Shown: positions 20,741-33,203, counted from the stretch's first letter. The stretch: 64,000 nucleotides of DNA from Urophycis tenuis (GCA_036785325.1 JAXIVH010000100.1:62001-126000), one strand, 5' to 3'. Program-made: numbers and translations. Notes: a model not told the origin generated them from the sequence alone.

Positions 20741-21345
20741 AAAGCAGTAAATGGATATGTTGTTGTTGCTCTTATCAATACTGCTATACATGAAATCCAA
20801 CCTGAGGACAGTTGAGTTCAGTCAGTCTTTGTTTTAATGGCTGTGGTCTGACACAAGAGGACCCCATTGAGCTGCTATGTAGACGTGCACACATACTGCT
20901 TTCACTGGACTCTCCAGAGACTCTCCTGAGAACCTCAGCCCTACATTTCAACTGACTTTCTGTCACTCAAGAGACCCAGGTGCACATCAGCTAAAAATGG
21001 ACATCATTTGAATAGCTATGGTTCACTGCTCACAGAATAAGTTTCATGAAACACATCTTTTAGTGATGTCGGTTTGGTCTTTAACTCAGAGACACAGACA
21101 TTATATTTTACTGTTTCCACCACTCAGCATACTACGGTTCCTATGTCTTGGTGAGAGACACTGAATGTCTTTTGAGACGCACTTTAACATGTTTCTAAGT
21201 TGCTATTAACAACATTCAAAATATGGGTAATACTTGTTATATAATATAGAAGACAATAGTTTTTTAATTGTGTTTTAAAGATGGATATATTAGAAAAGAC
21301 ATGATACAACATTGCAACTTAATACAAGAAGTCCTTTTTTGCATC

Positions 21346-21351
21346 TTTATT
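21346..21351 (-). terminator. poly(A) signal for C-C
   Basis: AATAAA on the minus strand, about 190 bp past the C-C stop codon. Confidence 0.75.
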
Positions 21352-21538
21352 AAATGTTCAACAGGTGACAAACACATGCAAGGGGTAAAAACCAGAAAGC
21401 ATCATGCTAACATGCAGCTCAAAGACATGTTATAGGAATGTAAATCATCAAAAGCTGCAGTGCTACCTTAGACTGAGAGATATAAAGCAGACGTGTCAGG
21501 AGATTTGTATTCTACAGTACTTCCATGCTGGAGCCTCT

Positions 21539-21861
21539 CTACTCTGAACACTGGCCAGGATTCAGGGTTTGAGTGACAGGTGTCTGGCTGTTCTTAGTGG
21601 CCTCACAGCTCACTGAGCCCGCCTTCCTCCACTGGTCTGCAGGGAGGGTCAAGCTGCTGCTCCAGCTGTAGTGGCCATCTTTCCCCAGGACCCCCGGGCT
21701 ATCTGACACCCCCAAAGACCTGCTGCTGCCCCCCACCTTCCAGCCAAGCTTCCAGTCTGAGGGGGAGTCCCCACTGGCCATACACAGCAGTGTAGCACTG
21801 CCCTGCTGCAGCTCCACTCTGGAGGGAGGGAGGACGCTCAGCGTGGGCTGCACCACTCCCA
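21539..21861 (-). CDS. Ig light-chain constant exon, cluster C
   Basis: Intact constant domain. Relative to C-A it has ASGDSPSDW (Asp for Gly), SDSPGVLG (Pro for Leu) and SCEATKNSQ. All canonical Cys and Trp residues and the QCSE end are kept. Confidence 0.95.
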
Positions 21862-22495
21862 CTGGAAGAGAGAGAGAGGAGACAAGTGGACAACAGGCTC
21901 AGTTAACACCACCACTCATAGGAGCACAGAGGGAAGGGACAGGTTCCTGTTCACCAACAGTTGGGGATACCACATAGGAGGGACACCATTTTGTTTCATA
22001 TCAATACATTAACCACTTATCCTGATTTCACAAAACATTAGCCATATATATATATGGCTAATCAAACATGAAGCATATTAGAGAAAAAATGTGAATCGAA
22101 ATTCAAACACTGTTAATGTATGTATTATGTTTCAAATTATTGTCACAATGTTTTCAATTTCCATAGGACATAAATTACTCTTGTTTTGACCATTTTACCA
22201 AATACATTTCGTATATATACATATACATTTATATATTTAACATATGCAACAACATGAAAACGCATTATGCAGTAAAACATGTATGTAAAAAAAGCAATTA
22301 CTAAAATTTGAAATAAAGAACTCTGTACAACAATGTATTTACACTGAGACCTTGACTCATCTAGAGAAAAAAATAATTATTTATTAATAAATTATTTAAT
22401 TAAATCTCTAAAAAACTAAATCATCTTTAAATCATTCAACATAACTTAAGAAGCAGTTAGATATGTCAGCTAAAGAAAAGCGTCCTTGTACTTAC

Positions 22496-22533
22496 AGTCA
22501 ACGATGAGTTTGGTTCCTCCACCAAAAGTCCAC
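22496..22533 (-). CDS. Ig light-chain J segment, cluster C
   Basis: Encodes WTFGGGTKLIVD: the first residue is Trp rather than the Tyr of J-A, J-B and J-F. The phase and donor are unchanged. Confidence 0.95.
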
Positions 22534-22572
22534 CACAGTGATACAAACTCATTAAGAGGCTGTACAAAAACC
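22534..22572 (-). promoter_or_regulatory. J-C recombination signal, 23-bp spacer
   Basis: CACAGTG at 22534-22540, 23-bp spacer, ACAAAAACC at 22564-22572. Confidence 0.95.
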
Positions 22573-23133
22573 TCCCACACATTAAACACACAACTCACTG
22601 ACACACAAACACTTGCTGTTCACTAAATCTATGAGTTAGTCAATATTTCATTCACTTCAGCTGTTGTTAGCAAGATTTGTACATAAATACATAAATTAAT
22701 TAATTAAAAATAAATAAATAAAATGTATTGATTTAACATTTCTTTTATATAATCTTTGAAGGCTTACTGACAAACAGTGAACTTGTTTGACACAAGTACA
22801 AACTGTACTTAAAAAAAAAAAGGATCTCATAAACTTATGAGAGGAATGATAAAATATGTTATTATCTATTATGCTGGTTTTGATTACGATGACGAGTGTT
22901 ATTTTTAAAACAGATTAGAAGAAATATTTCATACAAACCAAGATCAAATTAACCCGAAAAAAAAGCAAGCAAAAAGCATGCGATATATTGCAAATCCAAT
23001 AGTTTTCATCTAGATAATAATTGTATTCCAAAAGTGTGAACGTAGAAGAGATGCAGTGGTCCTCCAGAATGTCTGCATTCACTGTCAGCCCCAGTCTGAT
23101 GAGTGGAAACAGGTCATTTCCATATAGAGGAAG

Positions 23134-23177
23134 CTTTGCATGCTCAGCTGAAACTGGGGTTCTGAGAGGGTTTAAAG
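23134..23177 (+). promoter_or_regulatory. V1-C promoter (octamer, TATA-like)
   Basis: CTTTGCAT and TTTAAAG at the same distances from the start codon (108 and 71 bp) as in V1-A. Confidence 0.7.
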
Positions 23178-23241
23178 TCCTCTGAGTCCAACACTGCAGG
23201 ACTCTGAGCTGTCACTCAACACCCCAGAAACCGTGGCAACC

Positions 23242-23715
23242 ATGAATCACCTCAGCCTTCTTTTCTGGACAGTGGTCTGTGGATCCTTCACAGGTTGGTT
23301 CATTCCACTCAATCAAAATGTGGAGCCCCCTTCTTTGTCTGCTTGTGTTTTCTATTGGATAACTCAATGTTTTGTTTGTTTTCTATAGGAACCAGCAGTC
23401 AGGTGACTGTGACTCAGACACCAGTAGTGTCTCTTACTCCAGGATCCACAGTCACTCTGACCTGTAGAACCAACACAGCGGTTTACAAATGGAGTGATGG
23501 AGACGAGGGTATAAACTGGTACCAACAGAAACCTGGAGAAGCCCCCAAGCTCATCATAAGATATGTAAAGAAACTTGAATCCTCAACACCAGCTCGGTTT
23601 AGTGGCAGTGGAAGCAGCACTGACTTCTCTCTGACCATCAACGGCGCCCAGCGTGAAGATGCAGCAGTTTATCACTGTCAGAGTCTCCACTACCCTAACA
23701 GTGTCTGGGTGTTCA
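23242..23715 (+). CDS. Ig light-chain V1 gene, cluster C
   Basis: Leader 23242-23293, V exon 23389-23715; 126 residues with Cys43, Trp61 and Cys114. CDR1 (VYKWSDGDEGIN) has the same length as that of V1-A but an unrelated, acidic sequence. The CDR2 region reads RYVKKLES, and CDR3 QSLHYPNSVWVF. Frameworks are almost identical to the other V1 genes. Intact. Confidence 0.95.
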
Positions 23716-23743
23716 CACAGTGATTAAGAGCCGTACAAAAACC
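23716..23743 (+). promoter_or_regulatory. V1-C recombination signal, 12-bp spacer
   Basis: Consensus heptamer and nonamer. The spacer ATTAAGAGCCGT has one change from the other V1 genes. Confidence 0.95.
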
Positions 23744-24289
23744 TCCCTCAGTCAGACTGCGTAGACACTGAGCTGTTACAGCAGGAACCTGCTGCAGCTG
23801 CTGAGGGGGAAGAGACTCTGACACAGAACACTGAGCACAGAGCTGGCTCTAACCAGGGGCCTCAACCAAGCACCAGCATTATATTCCTCAACATTATTAA
23901 ATATACAACTACTACCTCATGTTACATACAACTACTACATCAACTACCTCATGTTGCAACTATTACCATAACTTTACTCACCTACAACTTCACCCTCAAA
24001 TCAAAGATTTCCTCATCATTTATTTGTCTGATGGGATGAGACTTAATTATCTGTCATTATTCTGTGTTTTCACTGCTTTGTTCTGAATTTTGAGTTTGTA
24101 GGCCTACAGAGTTGTGGGGTTAGATTGTCACTTCAGAAACAAACGTTTGCGCCCTGTGGGAACATTTTCTAAACTCCAGCTATTCATCAGACTGCATTGT
24201 TTTTACGATGTAAACTCGTCCAATACAAGGCATGCATTTAACATGATTTGTGTGATTATGAAGTGTTTCTGAATATGTTTATTCATAAG

Positions 24290-24496
24290 ATGTGAATGTT
24301 CCTCCCAAAGTGATGCACTCATTCAACCTTACCTCTCTCACTTTCATATCCCTCAAAGCAGGTGCACGGCAGCCCACATGCTGGCTGTTTTGCATGACTT
24401 TGGACTATTTCTGAGCACCAAGAGTTAAATATGCGAGCTGCCAGGCATCACACACACAGACCCAGAGCAGGATGAGGTCGTTCACAGCCTTGCTAG
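24290..24496 (+). pseudogene. V2 promoter and partial leader relic, cluster C
   Basis: V2 5-prime flank and ATGAGGTCGTTCACAGCCTT from 24472, cut after GCTAG by the TGTGACATAG insertion. Confidence 0.8.
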
Positions 24497-24571
24497 TGTG
24501 ACATAGCCGAATTAGGTTTACAACTAACAAGAATGAAGGAAAAACGCAAGGTTGAGTGGATACAAAATATA

Positions 24572-25437
24572 TGTAGCCGGGTGGTAAATCTATAAGATGT
24601 AATTTTCCACTTAGGTTTGGTATACCGCGCAAAGTTTTTGAATGTTAATGCATGTGTTCTGTGTTGTTTTCTTTTGAGTGTAACATTGTTTAAATTAAAT
24701 CAAAGTAAAGTGTGAAGCAGATTGTAAGTCGGACGCCACAGTCTTACTTGCTATTACGGACTTTGGTCACCAGGTGGCAACATTTAGCACTGTAACAGAC
24801 TGTTCTGTGTTTGTGTGAGGGCCTGGCTGGCATAGGCAATCACCTTCTCACAACCCTCTTCATCCTGGGCCAGCACTGCTCCAACAGAGTCTTTAGAGGC
24901 GTCGGTGTACACACCTTGAAAGGAAGTGTGAAGTTAGGTAGCGTAACCACCAGAGAGCACTCGCTTGAGGTAGGTGAACGCCGCCTCACACTCAGCTGAC
25001 CACTCAAAGGGCACATTCTACCCTGCCAGCCGGTTCAGTGGTGCAGCGTGTTGGGAGAAATCACACACAAATCTCCTATAATAGGAGCATAGAGCCACAA
25101 AGGCCCTGACCTCCGACGGGGTGCGGGGGGTTGGCCAAGTTCTCACCTTCTCAGTGTTCTGTGTGTCTGGCTGGAGACCATCCCTGGAGACCAAGTGGCC
25201 CAGGAACACCACATGGTCCCTGGCAAAGTGGCATTTCCTGGGATTCAACTTCAGGCCCGCTGGATCCTAGAAAGGACTTCATCCAAATGAAGGAGATGGT
25301 CTGTGAATGTACGGCTGTAGACCAGTATATCATCCAAATATACCATACAAATGTGTCACGGCAGGCCCCTCAGAATGAGCTCCATCATGCGTTGAAACGT
25401 GAAATTGTGCCAATTCCACGGGCTACATATAATACAT
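24572..25437 (-). mobile_element. Ty3/gypsy fragment, cluster C
   Basis: Ends TGTAGCC and GGCTACA; encodes the RT and RNase H pieces described for cluster B. A stop shortens the frame after NRLAG. Confidence 0.82.
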
Positions 25438-25583
25438 TTATTTTCTTCAGTATAAAAGACACAAGAAATACAGAAGAACATGGGCCCACAAATTCACATA
25501 CAGTACAAGGTAATTTCTGAGTCAGGCTACCTTAGCTTACCCAGGCGAATGCCCTTCCTCCTGGGTGATGAATCCCTGTAGAA

Positions 25584-25999
25584 CGGGGTCTCCAACGTGT
25601 CGCTCGTGAGCTACCAGTAGCTCGCCACCCCATTCCAGGTAGCTCACCAAAGGGTGAATTATATCCAATCAAATTCATAGATATCCCGCTCCCTTCTTAC
25701 ACAAAATGATTATTTGCCAATTAGTTGTGAATCAAACAGTTGCAGTTGCTGCTTAAAACATACTATTTTCATGAAAAGTGGGAAACAGTTGTTTTGTTTC
25801 ACGAACGTAACGTGATGTTTTAATGCAAAATGTGATTTGTGGACACCAACATTTTGTAAATGTTCAGGCAAAACAAGCTTATTCCGTTTGCTTAGTTTGA
25901 AATAAACAATGACAATAAATGTTATAAAACATGAGTAGCTCTCGGCCATTTAGATTTAGTAAAAGTAGCTCTCAGAGGAAAAAAGGTTGGAGACCCCTG
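25584..25999. mobile_element. hAT MITE, cluster C
   Basis: GGGGTCTCCAAC and GTTGGAGACCCC ends with CTGTAGAA flanks; orthologous to the copy at 18794. Confidence 0.88.
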
Positions 26000-26394
26000 C
26001 TGTAGAACAACAGAAACATGCTTTACATTGCAAACCAAACAAAGCAACCAACCAAACAAACTCCAAATTAATTATTATTAGTAAACATAAACTAAAGAAA
26101 ATAACACAGCACACATATGCAAAAAGGGGATTAACATCACTAGAGGGGGAGAAGTCCAGCCACCAGCAGGGGAGGAAGCCAGCAAGCCACAAGGCCACCA
26201 ACACTTCTGTACACAATTGAGGTGATGCAATGCCCAGTAGTGCGCAAGTGTTTTTCTGTATTCTATTTCTCCAGCCGTGGTCACGTGGTGTCATACATGA
26301 TGGTATTATGAGAGGTATTTATTGAAGTCGGACTAAGTAGCACATCACTGAAGGCCTAGGTGTGAAATGCACGGCCTGTCACTGTATTCTGATG

Positions 26395-26514
26395 ACTTCA
26401 CTGTTGTCCATCCTGCTGGTTTGGGCTCTATTCTGTGTTTATCCTGCTGTGTTTTGTTTAATGTTCTACTGAACACTGTCTCACGTTGGTTCTAAAGGCT
26501 CATCATCAACTTCT
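26395..26514 (+). pseudogene. V2 intron relic, cluster C
   Basis: TATTCTGATGACTTC to ATCATCAACTTCT matches the V2 intron. No V exon follows. Confidence 0.72.
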
Positions 26515-26704
26515 GCCACATCTTCCAAAAAACTTCAAAACATTTGATTTTAGCTACTACTACAAACTACTTCCTCTAGCAAAACATTGTGTCCCCAATA
26601 ATAACCTCAATGCAAACATACTATCTACAAATACAACAATATATTACACACAAGGAAAACATCAAAATAATGAATACAACTGAAAGCTCAACTACAATAC
26701 ATGA

Positions 26705-27530
26705 CATCATCCCCCCTCCATTCACTCTGGATGTCTGCCAACGTTCTCCAACTCAACAGTCAGAAGACAGAGCTCATGGTTGAGGCCTCCAAGGCTCTGC
26801 TCCAGAAGGTCAGGGATCTGGTCCTGTCCATCCAGGGCTTCTCCATCTGACCCTTCTCTCAAGTCCCCAACCTGGGTGGGATCCTAGATTCAACCCTACC
26901 ATTGGAGCCCCACATCAAGTCCATCACCAAATCAGCATTTCACCACCTCAGAAACATTTCCAAAGTCCGGCCGTCCCTCACTGACTCCGTGGCGGAGACC
27001 CTCATCCCTTCATCACCTCCCGCCTGGACTGTTGTATGTTGAGGGCTCCCCACAGAGTCCTGGATAGGCTCCAGTATAAGACTCTGCTACAAGTGTTCTC
27101 ACCTGCACCTCACCCTGGGAGCACATCACCCCACTCTCATCCACCTTCACTGGCTCCCAGTCAAGTCCTGTAGAAGCTACAAACTCCTCCCCCTCACCTC
27201 CGGGTCCCTCCACGCCCTCGCCCCTCACGGTGCTCCTCAGCACCCACACCCCCTCCTGGAACCTCCGTTCCTCTGACAGCGGACTGCTTCCCCCCCACTC
27301 CGGGTTGTGGACTTATATTATGGACCGAGCTTTTAGGGAGGCTGCCCCCACTCTGTGGAACCCCCTCCCTGTGGAGATCCTCAACGCTGGAGCCATCGGC
27401 ATCTTCAAAGGCTGCCTGAAGACCCTCTTACTGGCCTTTGGACCTTGCTATTTTCTCACTTTTACTCCTTGCTTTCTTGTTGTTCATTTCGTGTTTTTGT
27501 TCCATGCTTCCCACTTGTAACACACATTAA
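26705..27530 (+). mobile_element. LINE 3-prime fragment, unit C
   Basis: Carries the same RT-thumb segment as unit B, with an early stop in the first half (CTTCTCCATCTGA) and no Penelope insertion. Confidence 0.8.
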
Positions 27531-28175
27531 GCCCTGATAAAAAGCAGTAAATGGATATGTTGTTGTTGCTCTTATCAATACTGCTATACATTAAATACAA
27601 CCTGAGGAGAGTTGAGTTCATGGAATCAGTCTTTGTTGTAATGGTTGTAGTCTGACACAAGAGGACCCCATTGAGCTGCTAGGTAGACGTGCACACATTC
27701 TGCTTTCACTGGACTCTCCAGAGACTCTCCTGAGAACCTCAGCCCTACATTTCAACTGACTTTCTGTCACTCAAGAGACACAGGTGCACATCAGCTAAAA
27801 TTGGACATCATTTGAATAGCTACGGTTCACTGCTCACAGAATACTTTTCATGAAACACATCTTTTAGTGATGTAGGTTTGGTCTTTGACTCACAGACACA
27901 GACATGATGAATATGTTACTGTTTCCACCACTCAGCATGCTAGGGTTCCTATGTCTTGGTGAGAGACACTGAATGTCTTTTGAAACATACTTTAACATGT
28001 TTCTAAGTTGCTATTACCAACATTCAAAATGTGGGTAATACTTTTCTATAATATATATATATATATATATATAATAGAGAATACAATAGTTTTTAAATTG
28101 TGTTTTAAAGATGGATATATTAGAAAAGACACGATACAACATTGCAACTGAATACAAGAAGTCCTTTTTTGCATC

Positions 28176-28181
28176 TTTATT
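28176..28181 (-). terminator. poly(A) signal for C-D
   Basis: AATAAA on the minus strand, about 185 bp past the C-D stop codon. Confidence 0.75.
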
Positions 28182-28366
28182 AAATGTTCAACAGGTGACA
28201 AACACATGCAAGGGGTAAAAACAAGAAAGCATCATGCTAACAGCTCAAAGACATGTTATATGAATGTAAATCATCAAAAGCTGCAGTGCTACCTTAGACT
28301 GAGAGATATAAAGCAGACGTGTCACAGGAGATTTGTATTCTACAGTACTTCCATGCTGGAGCCTCT

Positions 28367-28689
28367 CTACTCTGAACACTGGCCAGGATTCAGGGTTTGA
28401 GTGACAGGCGTCTGGCTGTTCTTACTGGCCTCACAGCTCACTGAGCCCGCCTTCCTCCACTGGTCTGCAGGCAGGGTCAAGCTGCTGCTCCAGCTGTAGT
28501 GGCCATCTTTCCCCAGGACCCCCAGGCTATCTGACACCCCCAAAGACCTGCTGCTGCCCCCCACCTTCCAGCCAAGCTTCCAGTCTGAGGGGGAGCCCCC
28601 ACTGGCCATACACAGCAGTGTAGCACTGCCCTGCTGCAGCTCCACTCTGGAGGGAGGGAGGACGCTCAGCGTGGGCTGCACCACTCCCA
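28367..28689 (-). CDS. Ig light-chain constant exon, cluster D
   Basis: Translation identical to C-A over the visible domain (GGSPSDWKLGWK, SCEASKNSQTPV, GQCSE). Intact, with acceptor AG at 28690-28691. Confidence 0.95.
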
Positions 28690-29352
28690 CTGGAAGAGAG
28701 AGAGAGGAGACAAGTGGACAACAGGCTCAGTTAACACCACCACTCATAGGAGCACAGAGGGAAGGGACAGGTTCCTGTTCACCAACAGCTGGTGATATCA
28801 CAGAGGAGGGACACCATTTTGTTTCATATCTCTACATTAACCACTTATTCTGTTGTGACAAAACACTATTTATATATTTTATATGTTTTTATATGTTCTA
28901 TTATTCTACCTTTATTTCACTATCTTTTAAGCATATCACACATGGCTAATCAGACAGGAAGAAAATTAGAGAAAATCGAAATTGAAATTCCAACAATTTT
29001 AATGACTTGTATTATGTTTCAAATTATTATCACAATGTTTCCATTAAACATAAATTAATTACACTTGTATTGCCTATTTTACCAAATACATTCGTAATAT
29101 TTATTTGTAAGTAACAATGCAACAGCATTATTATTTTTTTTTTTAGAAAATGCATTATGGGTAACGTGTACATAAAAAATGCAGTTATTTAAATCTAAAG
29201 TACAGAATTCTGTACAAGAATATATTTACACTGACACCTCGACTTACTAAGAAAAAAAAAACAGAAATTAAAATAAATCATCTTTCAATCATTAAATATA
29301 ACTTTAAAAGCAGGTAAATATGTCAGGTAAAGAAAAGCGTCCTTGTACTTAC

Positions 29353-29390
29353 AGTCAACGATGAGTTTGGTTCCTCCACCAAAAGTCCAC
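29353..29390 (-). CDS. Ig light-chain J segment, cluster D
   Basis: Encodes WTFGGGTKLIVD; 38 bp and phase-1 donor. Confidence 0.95.
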
Positions 29391-29429
29391 CACAGTGATA
29401 CAAACTCATTGACAGGCTGTACAAAAACC
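29391..29429 (-). promoter_or_regulatory. J-D recombination signal, 23-bp spacer
   Basis: CACAGTG at 29391, 23-bp spacer, ACAAAAACC at 29421-29429. Confidence 0.95.
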
Positions 29430-29983
29430 TCCCACACATTAAACACACATCTCACTGACACACACACACTTGCTGTTCACTAAATATGTGAATTAGTCCA
29501 TATTTCATTCACTTCAGCTGTTATCTATATTTAAACATTTATTTCCTGTAGATGGGATTCATAAAATGAATTGATTTTGCATTTATTTTTAATTAATATT
29601 TGAAAGCTTACTAACAAACAACAAACAACAAAGAGTCTAAATGTTACATCTGAAAACCTTAAAAATGATAACATGAATGTAATAAACTGTTGTCTAATTC
29701 AAACAAAAGAATGTTAATTTCTATTATTCAGGTTTTTTGGTTACAATGTAATGAGTGTTATTTTTTAAACCAAATTAGAAAATCAAATGATGTCATACAA
29801 ACCGAATTCAAATTAACCAGAAAGAAATGTGCGACATATTGCAAATCCAATAGTTTTCATCAAAATATAATTGTTTTCCAAAAGTGTGAATGTAGAAGAG
29901 ATGCAGTGGTCCTCCAGAATGTCTGCATTCACTGTCAGCCCCAGTCTGATGAGTGGAAACAGGTCATTTCCATATAGAGGAAG

Positions 29984-30027
29984 CTTTGCATGCTCAGCTG
30001 AAACTGGGGTTCTGAGAGGGTTTAAAG
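29984..30027 (+). promoter_or_regulatory. V1-D promoter (octamer, TATA-like)
   Basis: CTTTGCAT 108 bp and TTTAAAG 71 bp before the start codon. Confidence 0.7.
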
Positions 30028-30091
30028 TCCTCTGAGTCCAACACTGCAGGACTCTGAGCTGTCACTCAACACACCAGAAACCGTGGCAACC

Positions 30092-30553
30092 ATGAATCAC
30101 CTCAGCCTCCTTTTCTGGACAGTGGTCTGTGGATCCTTCACAGGTCGGTTCATTCCACTCAATCAAAATGTGGAGCTCCCTTCTTTGTCTGCTTGTGTTT
30201 TCTATTGGATAACTCAATGTTTTGTTTGTTTTCTATAGGAACCAGCAGTCAGGTGACTGTGACTCAGACACCAGTAGTGTCTGTTACTCCAGGATCCACA
30301 GTCACTCTGACCTGTAAAACCAACACAGCGGTTTACAACAATAACTTTTTACACTGGTACCAACAGAAACCTGGAGAAGCCCCCAAGCTCATCATAAAAC
30401 TTGTAAACCAACGTGAATCCTCAACACCAGCTCGGTTTAGTGGCAGTGGAAGCAGCACTGACTTCTCTCTGACCATCAACGGCGCCCAGCGTGAAGATGC
30501 AGCAGTTTATCACTGTCAGAGCTTCCACTACCCTAACAGTGTTAGTGTGTTCA
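30092..30553 (+). CDS. Ig light-chain V1 gene, cluster D
   Basis: Leader 30092-30143, V exon 30239-30553; 122 residues with Cys43, Trp57 and Cys110. CDR1 is shortened to VYNNNFLH, four codons fewer than V1-A. The CDR2 region reads KLVNQRES, and CDR3 QSFHYPNSVSVF. Intact. Confidence 0.95.
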
Positions 30554-30581
30554 CACAGTGATTGAGAGCCGTACAAAAACC
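30554..30581 (+). promoter_or_regulatory. V1-D recombination signal, 12-bp spacer
   Basis: Consensus heptamer, ATTGAGAGCCGT spacer, consensus nonamer. Confidence 0.95.
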
Positions 30582-30918
30582 TCCCTCAGTCAGACTGCGT
30601 AGACACTGAGCTGTTACAGCAGGAACCTGCTGCAGCTGCTGAGGGGGAAGAGACTCTGACACAGAACACTGAGCACAGAGCTGGCTCTAACCAGGGGCCT
30701 CAACCAAGCACCAGCATTATATTCCTCAACATTATTAAATATACAACTACTACCTCATGTTACATACAACTACTACCTCAACTACCTCATGTTACATACA
30801 ACTACTACCACAACTCCGCTAATTGCTTTCCAGCACTGGCAGACTCAACTGAATTCAAATCAATGATCACGGGCATTCCTATGCACAAGTAATTCCTCAC
30901 GTGGAATTAAATTGTCTA

Positions 30919-30919
<1 letters not shown>

Positions 30920-30959
<40 letters not shown>

Positions 30960-31033
30960 CGTTAATAATAATAATAAAAATAAACGGACCAAAAACAAAA
31001 GGGACCTTCGTCCTATTTCACAGGCTCTGTCCC

Positions 31034-31081
<48 letters not shown>
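30920..31081. repeat. opposed (TTA)n and (TAA)n microsatellites
   Basis: TTA units at about 30920-30959 and TAA units at about 31034-31081 flank some 75 bp, giving an inverted pair able to form a long AT hairpin. A shorter version of the same block occurs in cluster G. Confidence 0.85.
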
Positions 31082-31285
31082 GATGTGAATGTTCCTCCCA
31101 AAGTGATGCACTCACTCAACCTTACCTCTCTCACTTTCATCCCTCAAAGCAGGTGCACGGCCGCCAACATGATGGCTGTTTTGCATGACTTGAGTATTTC
31201 TGAGCACCAACAGTTAAAAATGCGAGCTACCAGGCATCACACACACAGACCCAGAGCAGGATGAGGTCGTTCACAGCCTTGCTAG
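31082..31285 (+). pseudogene. V2 promoter and partial leader relic, cluster D
   Basis: V2 flank, start ATGAGGTCGTTCACAG at 31261, cut at GCTAG by TGTGACATAG. Confidence 0.8.
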
Positions 31286-31360
31286 TGTGACATAGCCGAA
31301 TTAGGTTTACAACTAACAAGAATGAAGGAAAAACGCAAGTTTCAATGGTTACAAAATATA

Positions 31361-32116
31361 TGTAGCCGGGTGGTAAATCTATTAGATGTAATTTTCCACT
31401 TAGGTTTGTTATAGCTCTCAAAGTTTTTGAATGTTAATGCATGTGTTCTTTGTTCTTTTCTTTTGAGTGTAACATTGTTTAAATCCAAGTAAAGTGTGAA
31501 GTAGATTGTAAGTCGGGCGCCACAGTCTTACTTGCTATTACAGACTTTGGTCACCAGGTGGCAGCATTTAGCACTGTAACAGACTGTTCTGTGTTTGTGT
31601 CAGGGCCTGGCTGGCATAGGCAATCACCTTCTCACAACCCTCTTCATCCTGGGCCAGCACTGCTCCAACAGAGTCTTTAGAGGCGTCGGTGTACACACCT
31701 TGAAAGTAAGTGTGAAGTTAGGTAGCGTAACCACCAGAGAGCACTTGCTTGAGGGAGGTGAACGCCGCCTCACACTCAGCTGACCACTCAAAGGGCACAT
31801 TCTACCGTGCCAGCCGGTTCAGTGGTGCAGCGTGTTGGGAGAAATCACGCACAAATCTCCTATAATAGGAGCATAGAGCCACAAAGGCCCTGACCTCCGA
31901 CGGGGTGCGGGGGGTTGGCCAAGTTCTCACCTTCTCAGTGTTCTGTGTGTCTGGCTGGAGACCATCCCTGGAGACCAAGTGGCCCAGGAACACCACATGG
32001 TCCCTGGAAAAGTGGCATTTCCTCTAGAGTACCCTCTAGAAGATAAGCGGTTTAGAAAATGACTGACTGACAAGAAAGTATTGTGTCCAGTGTGGCATCC
32101 AATTCCACGGGCTACA
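31361..32116 (-). mobile_element. Ty3/gypsy fragment with internal deletion, cluster D
   Basis: Keeps VVFLGHLVSRDG and the RNase H start. The YLDD segment is replaced by about 70 bp of foreign sequence containing TCTAGAGTACCCTCTAGA, near 32030-32098. It looks like a repaired deletion. Confidence 0.78.
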
Positions 32117-32272
32117 TATAATACATTTATTTTCTTCAGTATAAAAGACACAAGAAATAAGCAAGAACATGGGCCCACTAATTCACATACAGTACAAGGT
32201 AATTTCTGAGTCAGGCTACCTTAGCTTACCCAGGCGAATGCCCTTCCTCCTGGGTGATGAATCCCTGTAGAA

Positions 32273-32688
32273 CGGGGTCTCCAACGTGTCGCTCGTGAGC
32301 TACCAGTAGCTCGCCACCCCATTCCAGGTAGCTCACCAAAGGGTGAATTATATCCAATCAAATTCATAGATATCCCGCTCCCTTCTTACACAAAATGATT
32401 ATTTGCCAATTAGTTGTGAATCAAACAGTTGCAGTTGCTGCTTAAAACATACTATTTTCATGAAAAGTGGGAAACAGTTGTTTTGTTTCACGAACGTAAC
32501 GTGATGTTTTAATGCAAAATGTGATTTGTGGACACCAACATTTTGTAAATGTTCAGGCAAAACAAGCTTATTCCGTTTGCTTAGTTTGAAATAAACAATG
32601 ACAATAAATGTTATAAAACATGAGTAGCTCTCGGCCATTTAGATTTAGTAAAAGTAGCTCTCAGAGGAAAAAAGGTTGGAGACCCCTG
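32273..32688. mobile_element. hAT MITE, cluster D
   Basis: Same ends and CTGTAGAA flanks as the cluster B copy. Confidence 0.88.
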
Positions 32689-33073
32689 CTGTAGAACAAC
32701 AGAAACATGCTTTACATTGCAAACCAAACAAAGCAACCAACCAAACAAACTCCAAATTAATTATTATTAGTAAACTTAAATGAAAGAAAATAACACAGCA
32801 CACACATGCAAAAAGAGGATTAACATCACTAGAGGGGGAGAAGTCCAGCCACCAGCAGGGGAGGAAGCCAGCAAGCCACAAGGCCACCAACACTTCTGTA
32901 CACAATTGAGGTGATGCAATGCCCAGTAGTGCGCAAGTGTGTTTCTGTATTCTATTTCTCCAGCCGTGGTCACGTGGTGTCATACATGATGGTATTATGA
33001 GAGGTATTTATTGAAGTCGGACTAAGTAGGACATCACTGAAGGCCTAGGTGTGAAATGCACGGCCCGCCACTG

Positions 33074-33203
33074 TATTCTGATGACTTCACTGTTGTCCAC
33101 CCTGCTGGTTTGGGCTCTATTCTGTGTTTATCCTGCTGTGTTTTGTTTAATGTTCTACTGAACACTGTCTCACGTTGGTTCTAAAGGCTCATCATCAACT
33201 TCT
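33074..33203 (+). pseudogene. V2 intron relic, cluster D
   Basis: TATTCTGATGACTTCAC to ATCATCAACTTCT. No V exon follows. Confidence 0.72.

Larger units (their letters stand above)
13754..20745. repeat. cluster B unit of the Ig light-chain array
   Basis: The unit contains C-B, J-B, V1-B, a V2 relic split by nested insertions, and a LINE fragment. 13754-14279 is conserved C flank. 14784-15613 is the J-C intron, lengthened by a SINE. 15691-16244 and 16990-17440 are AT-rich with nothing recognised. 17442-17520 is an ATT microsatellite. Confidence 0.7.
24497..26394. mobile_element. compound insertion in V2, cluster C
   Basis: Same outer insertion as in cluster B, containing the gypsy fragment 24572-25437 (minus) and the hAT MITE 25584-25999. 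Confidence 0.65.
20746..27560. repeat. cluster C unit of the Ig light-chain array
   Basis: Closely parallels units D and E: C-C, J-C, V1-C, V2 relic with gypsy and hAT insertions, LINE fragment. 20746-21345 is C flank. 21862-22495 is the J-C intron. 22573-23133 and 23885-24290 hold no recognised gene. Confidence 0.7.
31286..33073. mobile_element. compound insertion in V2, cluster D
   Basis: Outer insertion with gypsy fragment 31361-32116 and hAT MITE 32273-32688. The gypsy part has lost its YLDD region. Confidence 0.65.

Noticed and set aside
30901..31188. Poly-isoleucine proteins on both strands
   Set aside because: These are translations of TTA/TAA microsatellites.
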